Source: Acridotheres tristis (taxonomy: Eukaryota > Chordata > Aves > Passeriformes > Sturnidae). Taken from it: a stretch of 64,000 bases of DNA. The stretch is from assembly GCA_037013685.1 (NCBI GenBank), contig CM072885.1, positions 26,908,620 to 26,972,619 on the forward strand. The letters are read 5' to 3'. Position numbers and translations under genes: made by a program. Position 1 is the first letter of the stretch, and each line of letters begins with the position of its first letter. The notes below the pieces were generated by a model that was not told the origin of the DNA, did no database searches, and saw only the letters and a program-made list of their open reading frames with translations. Shown piece after piece: positions 49,274 to 59,293 of the stretch.

Positions 49274-49993
49274 TGTCTTGGTTTGAAAAGACAGGTATGG
49301 TTTAAGGAAAGGCAAAAGCCCCTTTTCTGCAATGCAGAGTGCACCTCCCCCCCTTTTAATTATTTTAGGTCCAAATGAGATGCTTTCAGGCAGGAGATAT
49401 GGGGATGTGAAATAACAGTTCTTTACTGGTATTTAACAAGGCAGAAAACAACAACAGCTATGAAAATTGGCAACAGAACAGAACAGTCTAGCTCCGCTCC
49501 AGTCCCCTTTGGCCGCAGGCCGTGTCCCTGTGCTCAGTTACCGGTGCTGTGGGGGCAGGGCAGGTCCCGCGCAGTTGCAGAGGGCTGGAGTGATGGCGGC
49601 GGAGGCCCGGAGGTGAGCGGGGGTGAGAAGGTGACTCCCCCCCTCACGGTGTCGGTCGTGGTGCTCCGCAGAGTGTCCGGAGATAGTAGCGTGAGATGCG
49701 AGAGCGGCAGAGCGGTGTCCCAGGCAGGGAGCGTGGATCTCAGCACTGAGATGTCAGGGGGAGATGGCAGAGCGAAGCACGGAGCGTCCTGTCCCTCCAC
49801 GAGCCCAGCGAGAGAGAGTCCCCTCCCCAGCCCCCTCTCCCACCTTTCCTTTTCCGGTTCCCCCCCCCCTCCTCCTCCACCCACCCCCCTACGAGAGAGC
49901 ATTATCTGTCGTTTTAAGGTGTAGCCACAACTACTTAACATAACAATGGGAGGAATTCACAGCAAGAAAAGGGGGGCAATTCAACCCTTAACA
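49274..49993 (-). mobile_element. ERVL solo LTR with 5-bp target duplication
   Basis: On the - strand it starts TGTTAAGGGTTGAATTGCCC and ends CAAACCAAGACA. ATGTC is found at 49269-49273 and 49994-49998. A C/T-rich run near 49860-49890 lies in U3. It sits head to head with the ERVL provirus that starts 521 bases to the right. Confidence 0.9.
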
Positions 49994-49998
49994 ATGTC

Positions 49999-50514
49999 TC
50001 ACCTCACTTCTACTTGGTCTCACACGTTTGTAATGGTAGTGCCAAGCTGTCCTCTTAGATCTACCATGCCACATCTCATGCACCACAGCCTGGTCCCACC
50101 AGTGGCTCAACTTGCTGAACCAGGCACATGACTCCAAAACTGGAAAGAAGCTGTCAGACTTCAAAAGCAGGTTATTCTCTACTAGTGAAAGCACCACTGC
50201 TCAGCAGTGCCTGTGGGGCCAGGGATCCTGTGCCCAGGGGGCCTGTGAAGTGTCAGCGGGTTCTCAGCGTGACCTGTGGGACAGAAACCTCCCTGCTGAG
50301 AGCCTGGGCTTCCTTCATCAGCTCATTTCACATGAAGCACAAACAATTTCCCCCTGGGAACACAGACTTGCTGCCTTTTCACTTGGTTTCCAATCACCAG
50401 TCTGCACTTGAAACACTCTGTAGGTTTTACTTCCTATGGAAACACCACGAATTCAAATTTGTAAGATGTTAAACATTAGCACAATCCTTTACCAGGCCCT
50501 TCTAATGAAGACAC
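49999..50514. other. Short host spacer between two ERVL elements
   Basis: Unique-looking sequence of about 515 bases with no conserved frame. Confidence 0.45.
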
Positions 50515-51231
50515 TGTTGGGGGTTGAATTGTTCCCTTTCCTTTCTGTGGATTTTCTCCCATTGTTATGCTAAGTATTTGTGGCTACACCTTAGAAACTA
50601 TAAGGTTCTCTCACAGAAGGGTGGGTGGAGCGGGGAGGAGACCGGAAAAGGAAAGTGGGGAGAGGGGTCTGGAGCGGGCTTGCTGGGGCTCTCGCTTGGC
50701 TCATGGAGTGAGAGGAGGACAGCCCGTGCTCTGAGCTAGCAGCTCCCCTGCCATCTAAGTGCCGAGATCCACGTTCACTCCCATTGGACATCGCTCTGCT
50801 GCTCTCCCACCTCATCCTACTACCTCCAGACACTTTGCTGAGCACCACGACCGACACCGTGAGGGGGGAGTCGCTCCTCCATCCCTCTCACCCCTGGGCT
50901 GCTGCCGCCATCACCCAGCCCTCTTTGACTGCATAGGACCTGCCCTGCCCACAGCACCGGTAACTGAGCACAGGGAGAGAGGGCCTGTGGCCAGAAAGGG
51001 ACTGAAACTGAGCTACACTGTTCTGTTTTGTTGTCAATTTTTATAGCTGTTGTTGTTTCTGCTATTTTGCCTTGTTAGATATCAGTAAAGAACTGTTATT
51101 CCTATCCCCATATCTCCTGCCTGCGTCTGATTTGAAACTAAAATAATTAAAAGGGAGGGGGTTGCACTCTGCATGTCAGGAAAGGGGTTCTTGCCTTTCC
51201 TTAGAAAATACCTGTCTTTCAAACCGAGACA
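50515..51231 (+). repeat. 5' LTR of the ERVL provirus
   Basis: A 717-base repeat from TGTTGGGGGTTGAATTG to CAAACCGAGACA. It shares its first 80 and last 250 bases well with 56470-57182; the middle is very different. Confidence 0.9.
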
Positions 51232-51236
51232 GATTT

Positions 51237-51254
51237 TGGCGCGCAGAACGTGGA
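51237..51254 (+). promoter_or_regulatory. Primer binding site of the ERVL provirus
   Basis: TGGCGCGCAGAACGTGGA follows the LTR after five bases. The TGGCGC start fits a tRNA 3' end, but I cannot name the tRNA with confidence. Confidence 0.6.
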
Positions 51255-51546
51255 GCATTGCCTGAGGGCATTGAGAGAGGGGTAGGAAAGGGAATAACAG
51301 TTCTTGAATTACCCAAGCTTGTGGTAGGTGACACCATGCTGTTCAGCTGATCCTGGATTGGCCTCCATGTGGTCACTGCTATATCGTTCCCATTTGCAAG
51401 CCCTTTTTTAAACATCAGTCTCATAACCAAGGTTACTGTGGCTATTATCTGGTTCATTTTGTGGGTTGATCAGTTGAGGAATTCATGGATTTTTAATTTT
51501 CTCTGGAAGATGGCCACATGGATTCAGAGCTATCGCACTCTTAAGT

Positions 51547-52503
51547 GTGTGTTTCTGGGGCTACTTCAATAATGGTACTTACTGTGAGGAAGTGGCAGCA
51601 GGTGAAATTTTCTCCCAAACCATTACACGGTTTTTGAAGTTCTCCCCACCAGTCTTCAAGGGGTTCCAATCCGCTTTAAATGCTAATGACATTATACTAG
51701 TGTTGCTGATATCCCTGTTAAACCTGTTCTATCTAACATTCAGAGATAAGGGGAGATTGACTTGGATAACAACCCTGATACCTACCCCAGGAGATAGTGA
51801 TGCTGCCCCAGAGCATGATCCTGTCCAAGAGACTAGGAATGTTACCCCAGAGCCTGATCTTGTCCAAGAGACTAGGAAGGTTACCCCAGAGCCTCACCCT
51901 GTTCCAGAGACTAGGGATATTAACCCAGAGTTTGACCCTGCCCCACAGCCCACCTCGGAAAGGAACCACCCAGAATGGGTGGGGGTGCTAGCAAAGGAGA
52001 TACGTGAGATGGGCCAGATGCTGAAGGAGTACCTCTCCCCAGCTGGTGAGAAACCCTCCCCCTGCCTTAAAGAAGGAGACTCTGATGGTGCAGCAGTGGA
52101 ACCCACAGACGTTACATCTGTCCAGGTTCCAGCTGAACTGCAAGGGCACTCACAGCCAGCAGCAGTTGCCCATGTGGAAACTAGGAAGTCTAAGACGAAA
52201 ACAAGGCACCTAGATAATAAGGGTCAGGAAGGGGGCCCCTCACAACCAGCAGGGGAGCCAGAAGTTGAGATCATCACCGAGTCCTTGTTATACGAGAGTC
52301 TCCATCACCTGCGAAAAGACATTGTACGATGGGGCAGTGAGGCTTTTACAACCTGGTTACTGTGGGTCTGGGACCTTATGAGTACAGGTGTGCAACTGGA
52401 TGGTACTGAGGCAAGGAATTTGGGAGCCTTGACCCAGGACTCAGGTGTGGACCAGGTTTTTGTAAGGAGACAGGTCTCCTTTCCCTCTGGGAGCGACTTT
52501 TAA
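51547..52503 (+). pseudogene. gag: ERVL gag, N-terminal part
   Basis: An open frame of 318 codons. Near residues 47-65 it has a hydrophobic stretch (DIILVLLISLLNLFYLTF) that could span a membrane. Then come three copies of a 13-residue unit, an acidic/Pro-rich middle and a conserved-looking end (LYESLHHLRKDIVRWGSEAF). The frame stops at TAA 52501-52503, and the next gag frame begins in the overlapping TAATG. Upstream residues fit the second frame better (LWERLLMSVRERF), so a one-base shift before 52500 separates the two halves. Role: particle assembly, by position; the true start may lie upstream. Confidence 0.7.
51808..51945 (+). repeat. 39-base tandem repeat in ERVL gag
   Basis: Units start at 51808, 51847, 51886 and 51925 (the last partial). 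They encode 13-residue repeats of the type PEPDLVQETRKVT. The period is a multiple of three, so the frame is kept. Confidence 0.9.
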
Positions 52504-53237
52504 TGAGTGTGAGAGAGAGGTTTGTCCACAGGGAAAGAATGCAGGAGCACCACCAGAGAATGCGTTGGAATACCCGTGAGGAAGGGATCCAAAAGCTGAG
52601 AGAAGTGGCAGTACTGAAGGTGCTCTTTGGGAAGGATGGACAGCATGATAATGACCCAGACAAGGTCAGGTGCACAGGGCAGATGTTGTGGAATCTGGCA
52701 AACCTGGGCCCATCTCAATATACCCCCTTTATTGCAATGATTGATGCTGATACCAACCAAGTGACAGTGGGTTCTGTTGCCAACAGGCTCAGGAATTTTG
52801 AGAGTATGATGGCTGGCCCAGTGCAGGCTCATGTCTCTGCTCTGGTTAAGGAATTCAAAGAGGAGATGAAGGAGATAAGAGAAGAGGTGAGGAAGATCAG
52901 TGCAGCACCAGTGCGAGTCATGGACCCCAAAATTAGAGCCCAACGCCCCCCAGCTAGGGAGAGAGGGTACACCCCACACGCTGACCTGTGGTTCTTTCTA
53001 CGTGACCACGGGGAAGACATGAGAAGGTGGGATGGGAAACACACTTCTGTCCTGGCAGCACGGGTGCGCCAACTCAGGGAGGGGAACACTAACAGAGGGA
53101 ACTCCACTAAAGTGAAGGTAGCCTCAGCCTCCCGTGACCAAGCTGCAGGGTATTACAGAAGGGAGGATGATCTGTCAGATCCCCTTGAAGGAACCTCTAG
53201 TATGTATGCCCAGGAGAGAAATAATAACCAGGGCTAG
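52503..53237 (+). pseudogene. gag: ERVL gag, capsid-containing part
   Basis: A 244-codon frame starting MSVRERFVHRERMQEHHQRM. It contains an Arg/Glu-rich helix region, a capsid-like middle (MLWNLANLGPSQYTPFIAMI) and a predicted coiled stretch (LVKEFKEEMKEIREEVRKIS). No CCHC knuckle is seen, which is common in this class. It ends at TAG 53235-53237. By comparison with ERVL organisation this is the main Gag body. Confidence 0.75.
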
Positions 53238-53319
53238 AGGGGCCCTGCCTCTAGCCAGGTAGGGGCACGGGAAAACCTGATCTTTTGGACAGTGTGGATC
53301 CGATGACCTGGCACATCAG

Positions 53320-53740
53320 AGCCACAGGAACACAGTGCATTGGTTGACACTGGTTCACAGTGTATATTAATACCATTGGGACATGTCGGGAAGGAAACTG
53401 TTTCAATTGCCGGGGTTAGGGGGGATCTCAGGAATTGACTTTGCTGGAGGCTGAGGTGAGCCTGACTGGGAAAGAGGGGCAGAAACATCCAATTGTGACT
53501 GACCCAGAGGCACCATGTATTCTAGGCATAGACTTCCTCAGGAACAGCTATTACAAAGACCCAAAGGGACTCAGGTGGGCTTTTGGAATAGCTGCTGTGG
53601 CGGCAGAGGGCATTAAACGGTTGAACACCCTGCCTGGGCTATCAGAAAACCCATCTGCAGTGGGACTCCTCAGGGTGAAAGAGCAACAGGTACCAATTGC
53701 TACCTCGACAGAGCACTGCCGGCAGTACCGGACGAATTGA
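53320..53740 (+). pseudogene. pro: ERVL protease remnant
   Basis: The active-site motif LVDTGSQ is readable near 53343 in one frame. After a shift at a G run near 53420, the rest continues as ELTLLEAEVSLTGKEG with the flap/C-terminal motif CILGIDFLRN to a stop at 53740. It is an aspartic protease that would process Gag-Pol, broken by at least one frameshift. Confidence 0.7.
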
Positions 53741-54660
53741 GATGCCATGATCCCCATACACAAGATGATCCGTGAGCTGGATAGCCAAGGGGTGGTCAGC
53801 AAACCCACTCACCCTTCAACAGCCCCATCCGGCCTGTGCGTAAATCTGAAGGAGAAAGGAGATTGACCATGGACTATCGTGCATTGAATGAAGTGACTCC
53901 ACCACTGAGCGCTGCTGTGCCGGACATGCTGGAACTCCAGTACAAGCTGGAGTCCAAGGCAGCCAAGTGGTACGCCACCATTGACATCACCAATGCATTT
54001 TTCTCCATTCCTCTGGCAGTAGAATGCAGGCTTCAGTTTGCTTTCACACGGAGGGGTGTGCAGTACACGTGGAACCAACTGCCCCAGGGGTGGAAACACA
54101 GCCACACCATCTGTCATGGATTGATCCAGGCTACACTGGAGAAGAGTGGAGCTCCAGAACATCTGCAGTACACTGATGATATCATTGGGTGGGGGGGACA
54201 CGGAAATGGAGGTATTTCAGAAAGGAGAAAAGATCATTGAGATTCTGGTGGGAGCCAGTTTCTGGGAGTAAAGTGGCAAGATGGACGGCGCCAGATTCTC
54301 AGTGAGGTCATCAATAAGATTACTGCAATGTCTCCACCAACCAACAAGAAGGAAACACAAGCTTTTCTAGGTGCCATAGGCTTTTGGAGGATGCATATTC
54401 CTGAGTATGGCCAGACTGTGAGCCCTCTTTACCTGGTCACCCGCAAGAAGAACGATTTCCACTGGGGCCCTGAGCAGCAGCAAGCCTTCACCCAGATCAA
54501 GCAGGTGATTGACGCGGTAGCCCTTGGCCCAGTCAGGATGGGACCAGAAGTGAGAAACGTCGTTCACTCTGCAGCCGGGAACCATGGTCTGCCGTGGAGC
54601 CTGTGGCAAAAGGTGCCTGGTGAGACATGAGGCCAACTACTGGGATTCTGGAACCAAAGT
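53741..54660 (+). pseudogene. pol: ERVL reverse transcriptase (broken)
   Basis: The first part is in a shifted frame. The frame 53836-54240 contains MDYRALNEVTPPL, motif A IDITNAFFSIPL, motif B LPQGWKHSHTICHG and motif C YTDDI, where Thr stands in the second position and the two catalytic Asp are kept. A shift occurs near a run of eight G (54189-54196). The thumb/connection part continues at 54328-54630 (TQAFLGAIGFWRMHIPEYGQ), followed by further stops. The family is ERVL because of the DITNAFFSIPL and WKHSPTICH-type motifs. Confidence 0.85.
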
Positions 54661-54741
54661 TACAGAGGGTCCGAGGCCAACTATACTCCCAAAGAGAAGG
54701 AGATCTTGGCTGCCTAGGAAGGGGTTCAAGCTGCCTCAGAG

Positions 54742-55470
54742 GTGATTGTCACAGAAACACAACTCCTCCTGGCAGCCCGACTACCAGTGTTGGTGTGGAT
54801 GTTTAGAGGGAAGGTTCCCTCAACCCACCATACCACTGACGCCACATGGAGGAAGTGGATTGCCCTCATCACACAACGCACCTGTATTGGAAACTTGAAT
54901 CACCCTGGGATTTTGGAGGTAATTACCAACTGGCCGGAAGGGGAAGACTTTGGCCTTGTCGACGAAGAGGAACAGGAACAAGTGACGAGGGCCAAAGAAG
55001 CCCCACCATATAACCAACTGCCAGCAGATGAAACATGCTATGCTCTTTTCACTGATGGTTCCTGCCGCATCGTGGGGGTGAACCAGAAGTGGAAAGCAGC
55101 CATATGGAGCCCCATATGACAGGTTGCACAAGCTACCGAAGGAGAAGGTGGATCGAGTCAACTTGCTGAACTCAAAGCTGTTCAGCTGGCCCTGGACATT
55201 GCTGAAAGAGAGAAGTGGCCAAAGCTCTACCTTTACACTGATTCATGGACGGTAGCCAATGCTCTGTGGGGATGGCTGGAAAGGTGCAAAAAGTCTAACT
55301 GGCAACGTAGTGGAAAACCCATCTGGGCTGCCGATGAATGGAAAGACATTGCCACCCGGGTAGAGAAGCTGACTGTAAAAGTCTGTCACATAGATGCCCA
55401 TATCCCCAAGAGTCAGGCTAATGAGGAACACCGACACAATGACCAGGTAGATCAGGCAGCACAGATAGAA
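54742..55470 (+). pseudogene. pol: ERVL connection and RNase H, interrupted by a stop
   Basis: The frame 54742-55119 ends in the RNase H start, YALFTDGSCR, and stops at TGA 55117-55119. The same frame then continues with QLAELKAVQLAL and YTDSWTVANALWGW and a final Asp region (NDQVDQAA). So one nonsense codon interrupts an otherwise readable RNase H with its catalytic acidic residues visible. Confidence 0.8.
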
Positions 55471-56115
55471 GTGTTGAAGATAGATTTAGACTGTCAACAC
55501 AAGGGAGAGTTCTTCCTAGCACTGTGGGCCCATGATGGCTCAGGCCACCAGGGTAGAGATGCCACCTATAAGTGGGCACAAGACCAAGGGGTAGATCTAA
55601 CCATGGACAGTATTTCTCAAGTTATCCATGACTGTGAGACGTGTGCTGCCATCAAGCAAGCCAAGCGGATGAAGCCTCTCTGGTATGGGGGGCGATAGTC
55701 CAAGTATAAGTATGGGAAGGCCTGGAAGATTGACTACATCACACTGCCTCAAACCTGCCAAGGCAAGCGCTATGTACTGACCATGGTGGAAGTCACCACT
55801 GGATGGTTGGAAACCTACCCTGTGCCTCATGCCACTGCTCAGAACACCATCTTGGGCCTGGAAAAACAAGTTCTTTGGAGGCATGGTACCCCTGAGAGAA
55901 TTGAGTCAGACAACGGGACTCATTTCAAGAACAGCCTTATAAATATCTGGGCTAGAGAACACGGCATTGAGTGGGTGTACCATATCCCCTACCATGCACC
56001 AGCTGCAGGGAAAGTTGAACGGTGCAATGGCCTGCTTAAAACCACCTTGAAGGCACTGGGTGGGGGAACTTTCAAGAACTGGGAGATTAATCTACCAAAG
56101 GCCACCTGGTTATGA
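55471..56115 (+). pseudogene. pol: ERVL integrase
   Basis: The HHCC domain is readable (ALWAHDGSGHQGRDATY, then CETCAAIKQ). A TAG at 55696-55698 follows. The core continues with IDYITLPQTCQG, IESDNGTHFKN and GKVERCNGLLKTT, so all three catalytic acidic residues are there. The frame stops at 56115. The C-terminal domain beyond, to about 56360, is in other frames (PGCTW-like stretch). It is broken by single stops more than by large deletions. Confidence 0.82.
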
Positions 56116-56469
56116 ACACCCGAGGTTCCACTAACCGAGCAGGCCCTGCCCAATCTGAGCCCTTGGGAACATCAGATGGAGATAAGGTTCCAGTGGTACA
56201 CATGAGAGGTATGCTAGGAAAAACTGGGTGAATCCTGCCTCCAGTAAAGACAATCCCGTCTGGGGAGTTGTATTTGCTCAGGGACCAGGTTGCACCTGGT
56301 AGGTGATGCAAAAGGATGGAGAGACCCGATGCATACCCCAAGAAGACCTTGTTTTAGGGTGAAGTACCTATGGTACTTTGCCTATATCTGCAACTGCATG
56401 TATGTATATAGTGTAACGGTTTTAATTTGATATAACATATTAGTATGGGAAAAATTCAGGGGTGGATAA
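56116..56469 (+). other. End of ERVL pol and leader to the 3' LTR
   Basis: Remnants of the integrase C-terminus, then AT-rich sequence and a purine-rich stretch (GGGAAAAATTCAGGGGTGG, about 56447-56465) that probably holds the polypurine tract. No env-like frame. Confidence 0.5.
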
Positions 56470-57182
56470 TGTTGGGGGTTGAATTGTTCCCTTTTCTTTT
56501 TGTGGAATTTTTCCCATTGTTATGCTAAGTATTTGTGGCTACACCTTAGTAGCAATAGTTTTCTCTCGCAGGCGAGTGGGAGATAGGGGGACACCGGAAA
56601 AGGAAAGGTGGGACAGGGGCCTTGGCTCTCGTTCTCATTCTCTCACTTGCTGATGGAGTAGAAGGAAGATGGCCAGGGCTCCTACCAAGCATCTTCCCCA
56701 CCATCCCAATGCTGGGAGCCATGTTCCCTGCTGTCAGACATCGTTCTTCTGCCTTTCCACTTCATCCTGCTATCTCCGGGCACTCTGCCGAGCACCACAA
56801 CCGACACCATGAGGAGGGAGTCTCTCGTCCATCCCTCTCACACCTGGGCTGCCGCCATCACTCCAGCCCTCTTCAGCTGTGCGGGCCCTGCCCTGCCCAC
56901 AGCACCGGTAACTGAGCGCAGAGAGAGGGCCTGTGGCCGAAAGGGACTGGAACTGAGTTATACTGTTCTGTTTTGCTGTCAATTTTTATAGCTGTTGTTG
57001 TTTCTGCGGTTTGCCTTATTAGATATATTAGTAAAGAACTGTTATTCCTATCCCCACATCTTCTGCCTGAAAGCCTCTGATTTGAAACTGTAGTAAATAG
57101 AAGGGAGGGGGTTGCACTCTCCATCTCAGAAAAAGGGGTTCTTGCCTTTCCTTAGCAAATACCTGTCTTTCAAACAAAGACA
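56470..57182 (+). repeat. 3' LTR of the ERVL provirus
   Basis: A 713-base repeat from TGTTGGGGGTTGAATTG to CAAACAAAGACA. In U3 it resembles the solo LTR at 40972-41725 (GGAGCCATGTTCCCTGCTGTCAGACATC-type segment) more than its partner at 50515. Confidence 0.9.
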
Positions 57183-57275
57183 CAGCTACAAAGAGAAACA
57201 AGAAATAGTAATATTTACAGCCTTTCAAATATTACATTTTCAGACTCAGATTGCCATCAAATTTGCAAATTCTGT

Positions 57276-57520
57276 AAGAGGAAATGGCCTCCCTGTGGCA
57301 CCAGGGGAGGATTAGGTGGGATATTAGGAAAAAATTCTTCACTGAAAAGGTGGCCAAATATTGAAACAGGCTGCCCAGGGACTCTCTATCCCAGGATATA
57401 TTCAAAAGGCATGTGGATGTGTCAGCTAGAGACATTGTTTAGTGGTGAAACAGTGATGGGTTAAGAGCTGGATTTGGGATCTTAGTGCTCTTTTCCAACC
57501 TAAATATTTCTGCGATTCTT
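57276..57520 (+). repeat. CR1 LINE 3' end
   Basis: Clear match by eye to the avian CR1 3' end: GATATTAGGAAAAAATTCTTCACTGA, then AACAGGCTGCCCAGGGA, then CTTTTCCAACCTAAAT and the terminal GATTCTT-type repeat. It is 5'-truncated, as most CR1 copies are. Confidence 0.92.
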
Positions 57521-58693
57521 CTAAACAAAACCACAAGGTACAGTAGAGACCATAGTAGTGACAAGAAATATATAAAATTCTACAAGTGGAAATTGTAAAA
57601 ATTACGTTTGTGGGTTTTTTTGTTATGATAGTTCTCAGCCACTGTTATTTAAAAACAGCCAAGCACTCTATTGATTTCATTGAGGTATAAGGGTCTTTAG
57701 AACTGTTCCTCTAAATGTAGTGACTGATCTAACAGAAAGTTCAATGAAATAATTCAACTACTTTTTCATAAAATACAGAATTTGCACTTTGGAAAAAAAC
57801 CAAAACACTTTCATTTGAAGCACGCTGCAACTCCATAAGTGCAATAATACATCTAAATGAGTTTTTCTTCATTCATGCTGGTATCAGATCTATTCTCTCT
57901 GTTCCTAATGCACCAAAGTTATTAATCAAAATCTCACAATAAAACATCTAGAAAAAATTTTGACTCAGCTACTCTAAAGGTCTGAGTTGCAACATGGATC
58001 TTTGTGCACTGCTGCTGTCACTTATACCACAATAGAAATCTGTGATTATATTCTACTATCCTGCTTTGTCTGCTGTAATACAGAATCCCCTGTACAGAAT
58101 CCCCTGGCTTTGCCAGCACTTGAATTAACATTAACAGTAGCTTTTGACTTGATGCAGCACCTCAAGAAGCTGTTAATTACAGGCCATCTTCAGGGTCTTT
58201 CAGAAAATATAAAAGTTGTGTTCCCTGGTGATATTTTTCATAGTACCAGTTCGTCATTCTTCCTGAAAAATGCACATCTTAAAATTAATTGCTCCATTAT
58301 GAAGAATTAGAGAAGTACAGTAAAATAATGAAACCCTTATCTCAATCCCAGTAATTGTAGCAGGCTTAAACTCAGCAGGATGATCACAGACAACTTTTGT
58401 GTAACTGAGCATTGAGAGTAAGAGGTTTCTAAGAGTGACTGTTGTGAGAACTTGCCCCATTTTGTGGTGGAAGTTATACCAATTCGGATCAGCCTACATT
58501 TTTGTTTCACTAACTATTGCCGGCCCCACATGCAAGTGATGTGGCCTCTGTGCCTGGCTGGCAAGAAGACAATTTTCAAATAAAATGTGACAGAGTATGA
58601 AAGGAACAGCCTTCTAGCCTAAGACCGGCACAAACAGCATTGGAAATGATGCAACAGCTTCTTTCTGCAAAGAGCCAGCAAGGAAATGAATAA
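57521..58693. other. Non-coding host interval
   Basis: AT-rich spacer of about 1.2 kb between the CR1 tail and the last provirus. No conserved frame. Confidence 0.4.
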
Positions 58694-59254
58694 TGGCAAG
58701 GAGACCAGCTCTCATTTAATGCTTTTATTGAGAAATCAGCTCTGGATGAGAGCCCAACAGGTCACGCGCACTACCGCTGCTCCCGATGGACAATCTGGAG
58801 GAGGAGGAATTCAGCTTTGCTGTGCAGCAGAGCTGGGCCTTCTTTCCTCACAGGAGTCCTGCAGAAGACACTGGTTGGCTCCTAGTCCAAGGGTGTCACG
58901 TCAATCGGGTGCTATTCAAGTCATGGTGACAAGGCAGGAGGGTCCTGGTTGGCGATTTCATCTTCTTCACTGCTTTTCTTACTTGGGAGCACCATTTTTG
59001 GTTTTCGATGTTATATTGGCTCGTTGTTTTTAGGGTTTTTTCATTACTGAGTTATGTCCCATAAGTACTTGCGGTCTTCTCATTTGCTAGGCATAATTTT
59101 GGGAGCAGCAAAGGCATTACTGATGGGGAGGGAAAGGGCACAATGGCAAGACAATTCCAGGGAGTGGGGATCAGAACAGAAGAACAGCAACAATTAACAT
59201 AAAAACAGGGTGTTTTCCACAGTTAACAGAAAAAACAGGAGCTTGTTCTTAACA
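58694..59254 (-). repeat. 3' LTR of the right-edge provirus
   Basis: On the - strand it starts TGTTAAGAACAAGCTCC and ends CTCCTTGCCA. AATAAA on the - strand is at about 58724-58729. The whole unit recurs at 34853-35426 and 37307-37866. Confidence 0.88.
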
Positions 59255-59267
59255 ATTCTCTCCTCTA
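59255..59267 (-). promoter_or_regulatory. Polypurine tract of the right-edge provirus
   Basis: Directly before the LTR on the - strand stands AGAGGAGAGAAT, the purine run that would prime plus-strand synthesis. Confidence 0.75.
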
Positions 59268-59293
59268 TTTCTTTGATCAGACCTCAGCCTGCA

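Larger units (their letters stand above)
50515..57182 (+). mobile_element. ERVL (class III) provirus, env-less, with unlike LTRs
   Basis: LTR, primer site, two-part gag, protease, reverse transcriptase, RNase H and integrase in the usual order. The 3' LTR starts about 350 bases after the end of integrase, leaving no room for env, as expected for ERVL. Frames are broken in gag, protease, pol and RNase H. The two LTRs differ heavily in U3. The flanks (GACAC left, CAGCT right) do not match as a 5-bp duplication. I recognised no dUTPase domain. Confidence 0.9.

Noticed and set aside
49460..49941. 154-codon frame and its antisense partner
   Set aside because: Both lie inside the solo ERVL LTR at 49.3 kb.
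58686..59033. 115-codon frame MNNGKETSSHLMLLLRNQLW and the similar frame at 35057-35434
   Set aside because: They are the same LTR sequence read in matching frames; similarity comes from the repeat, not from a protein family.
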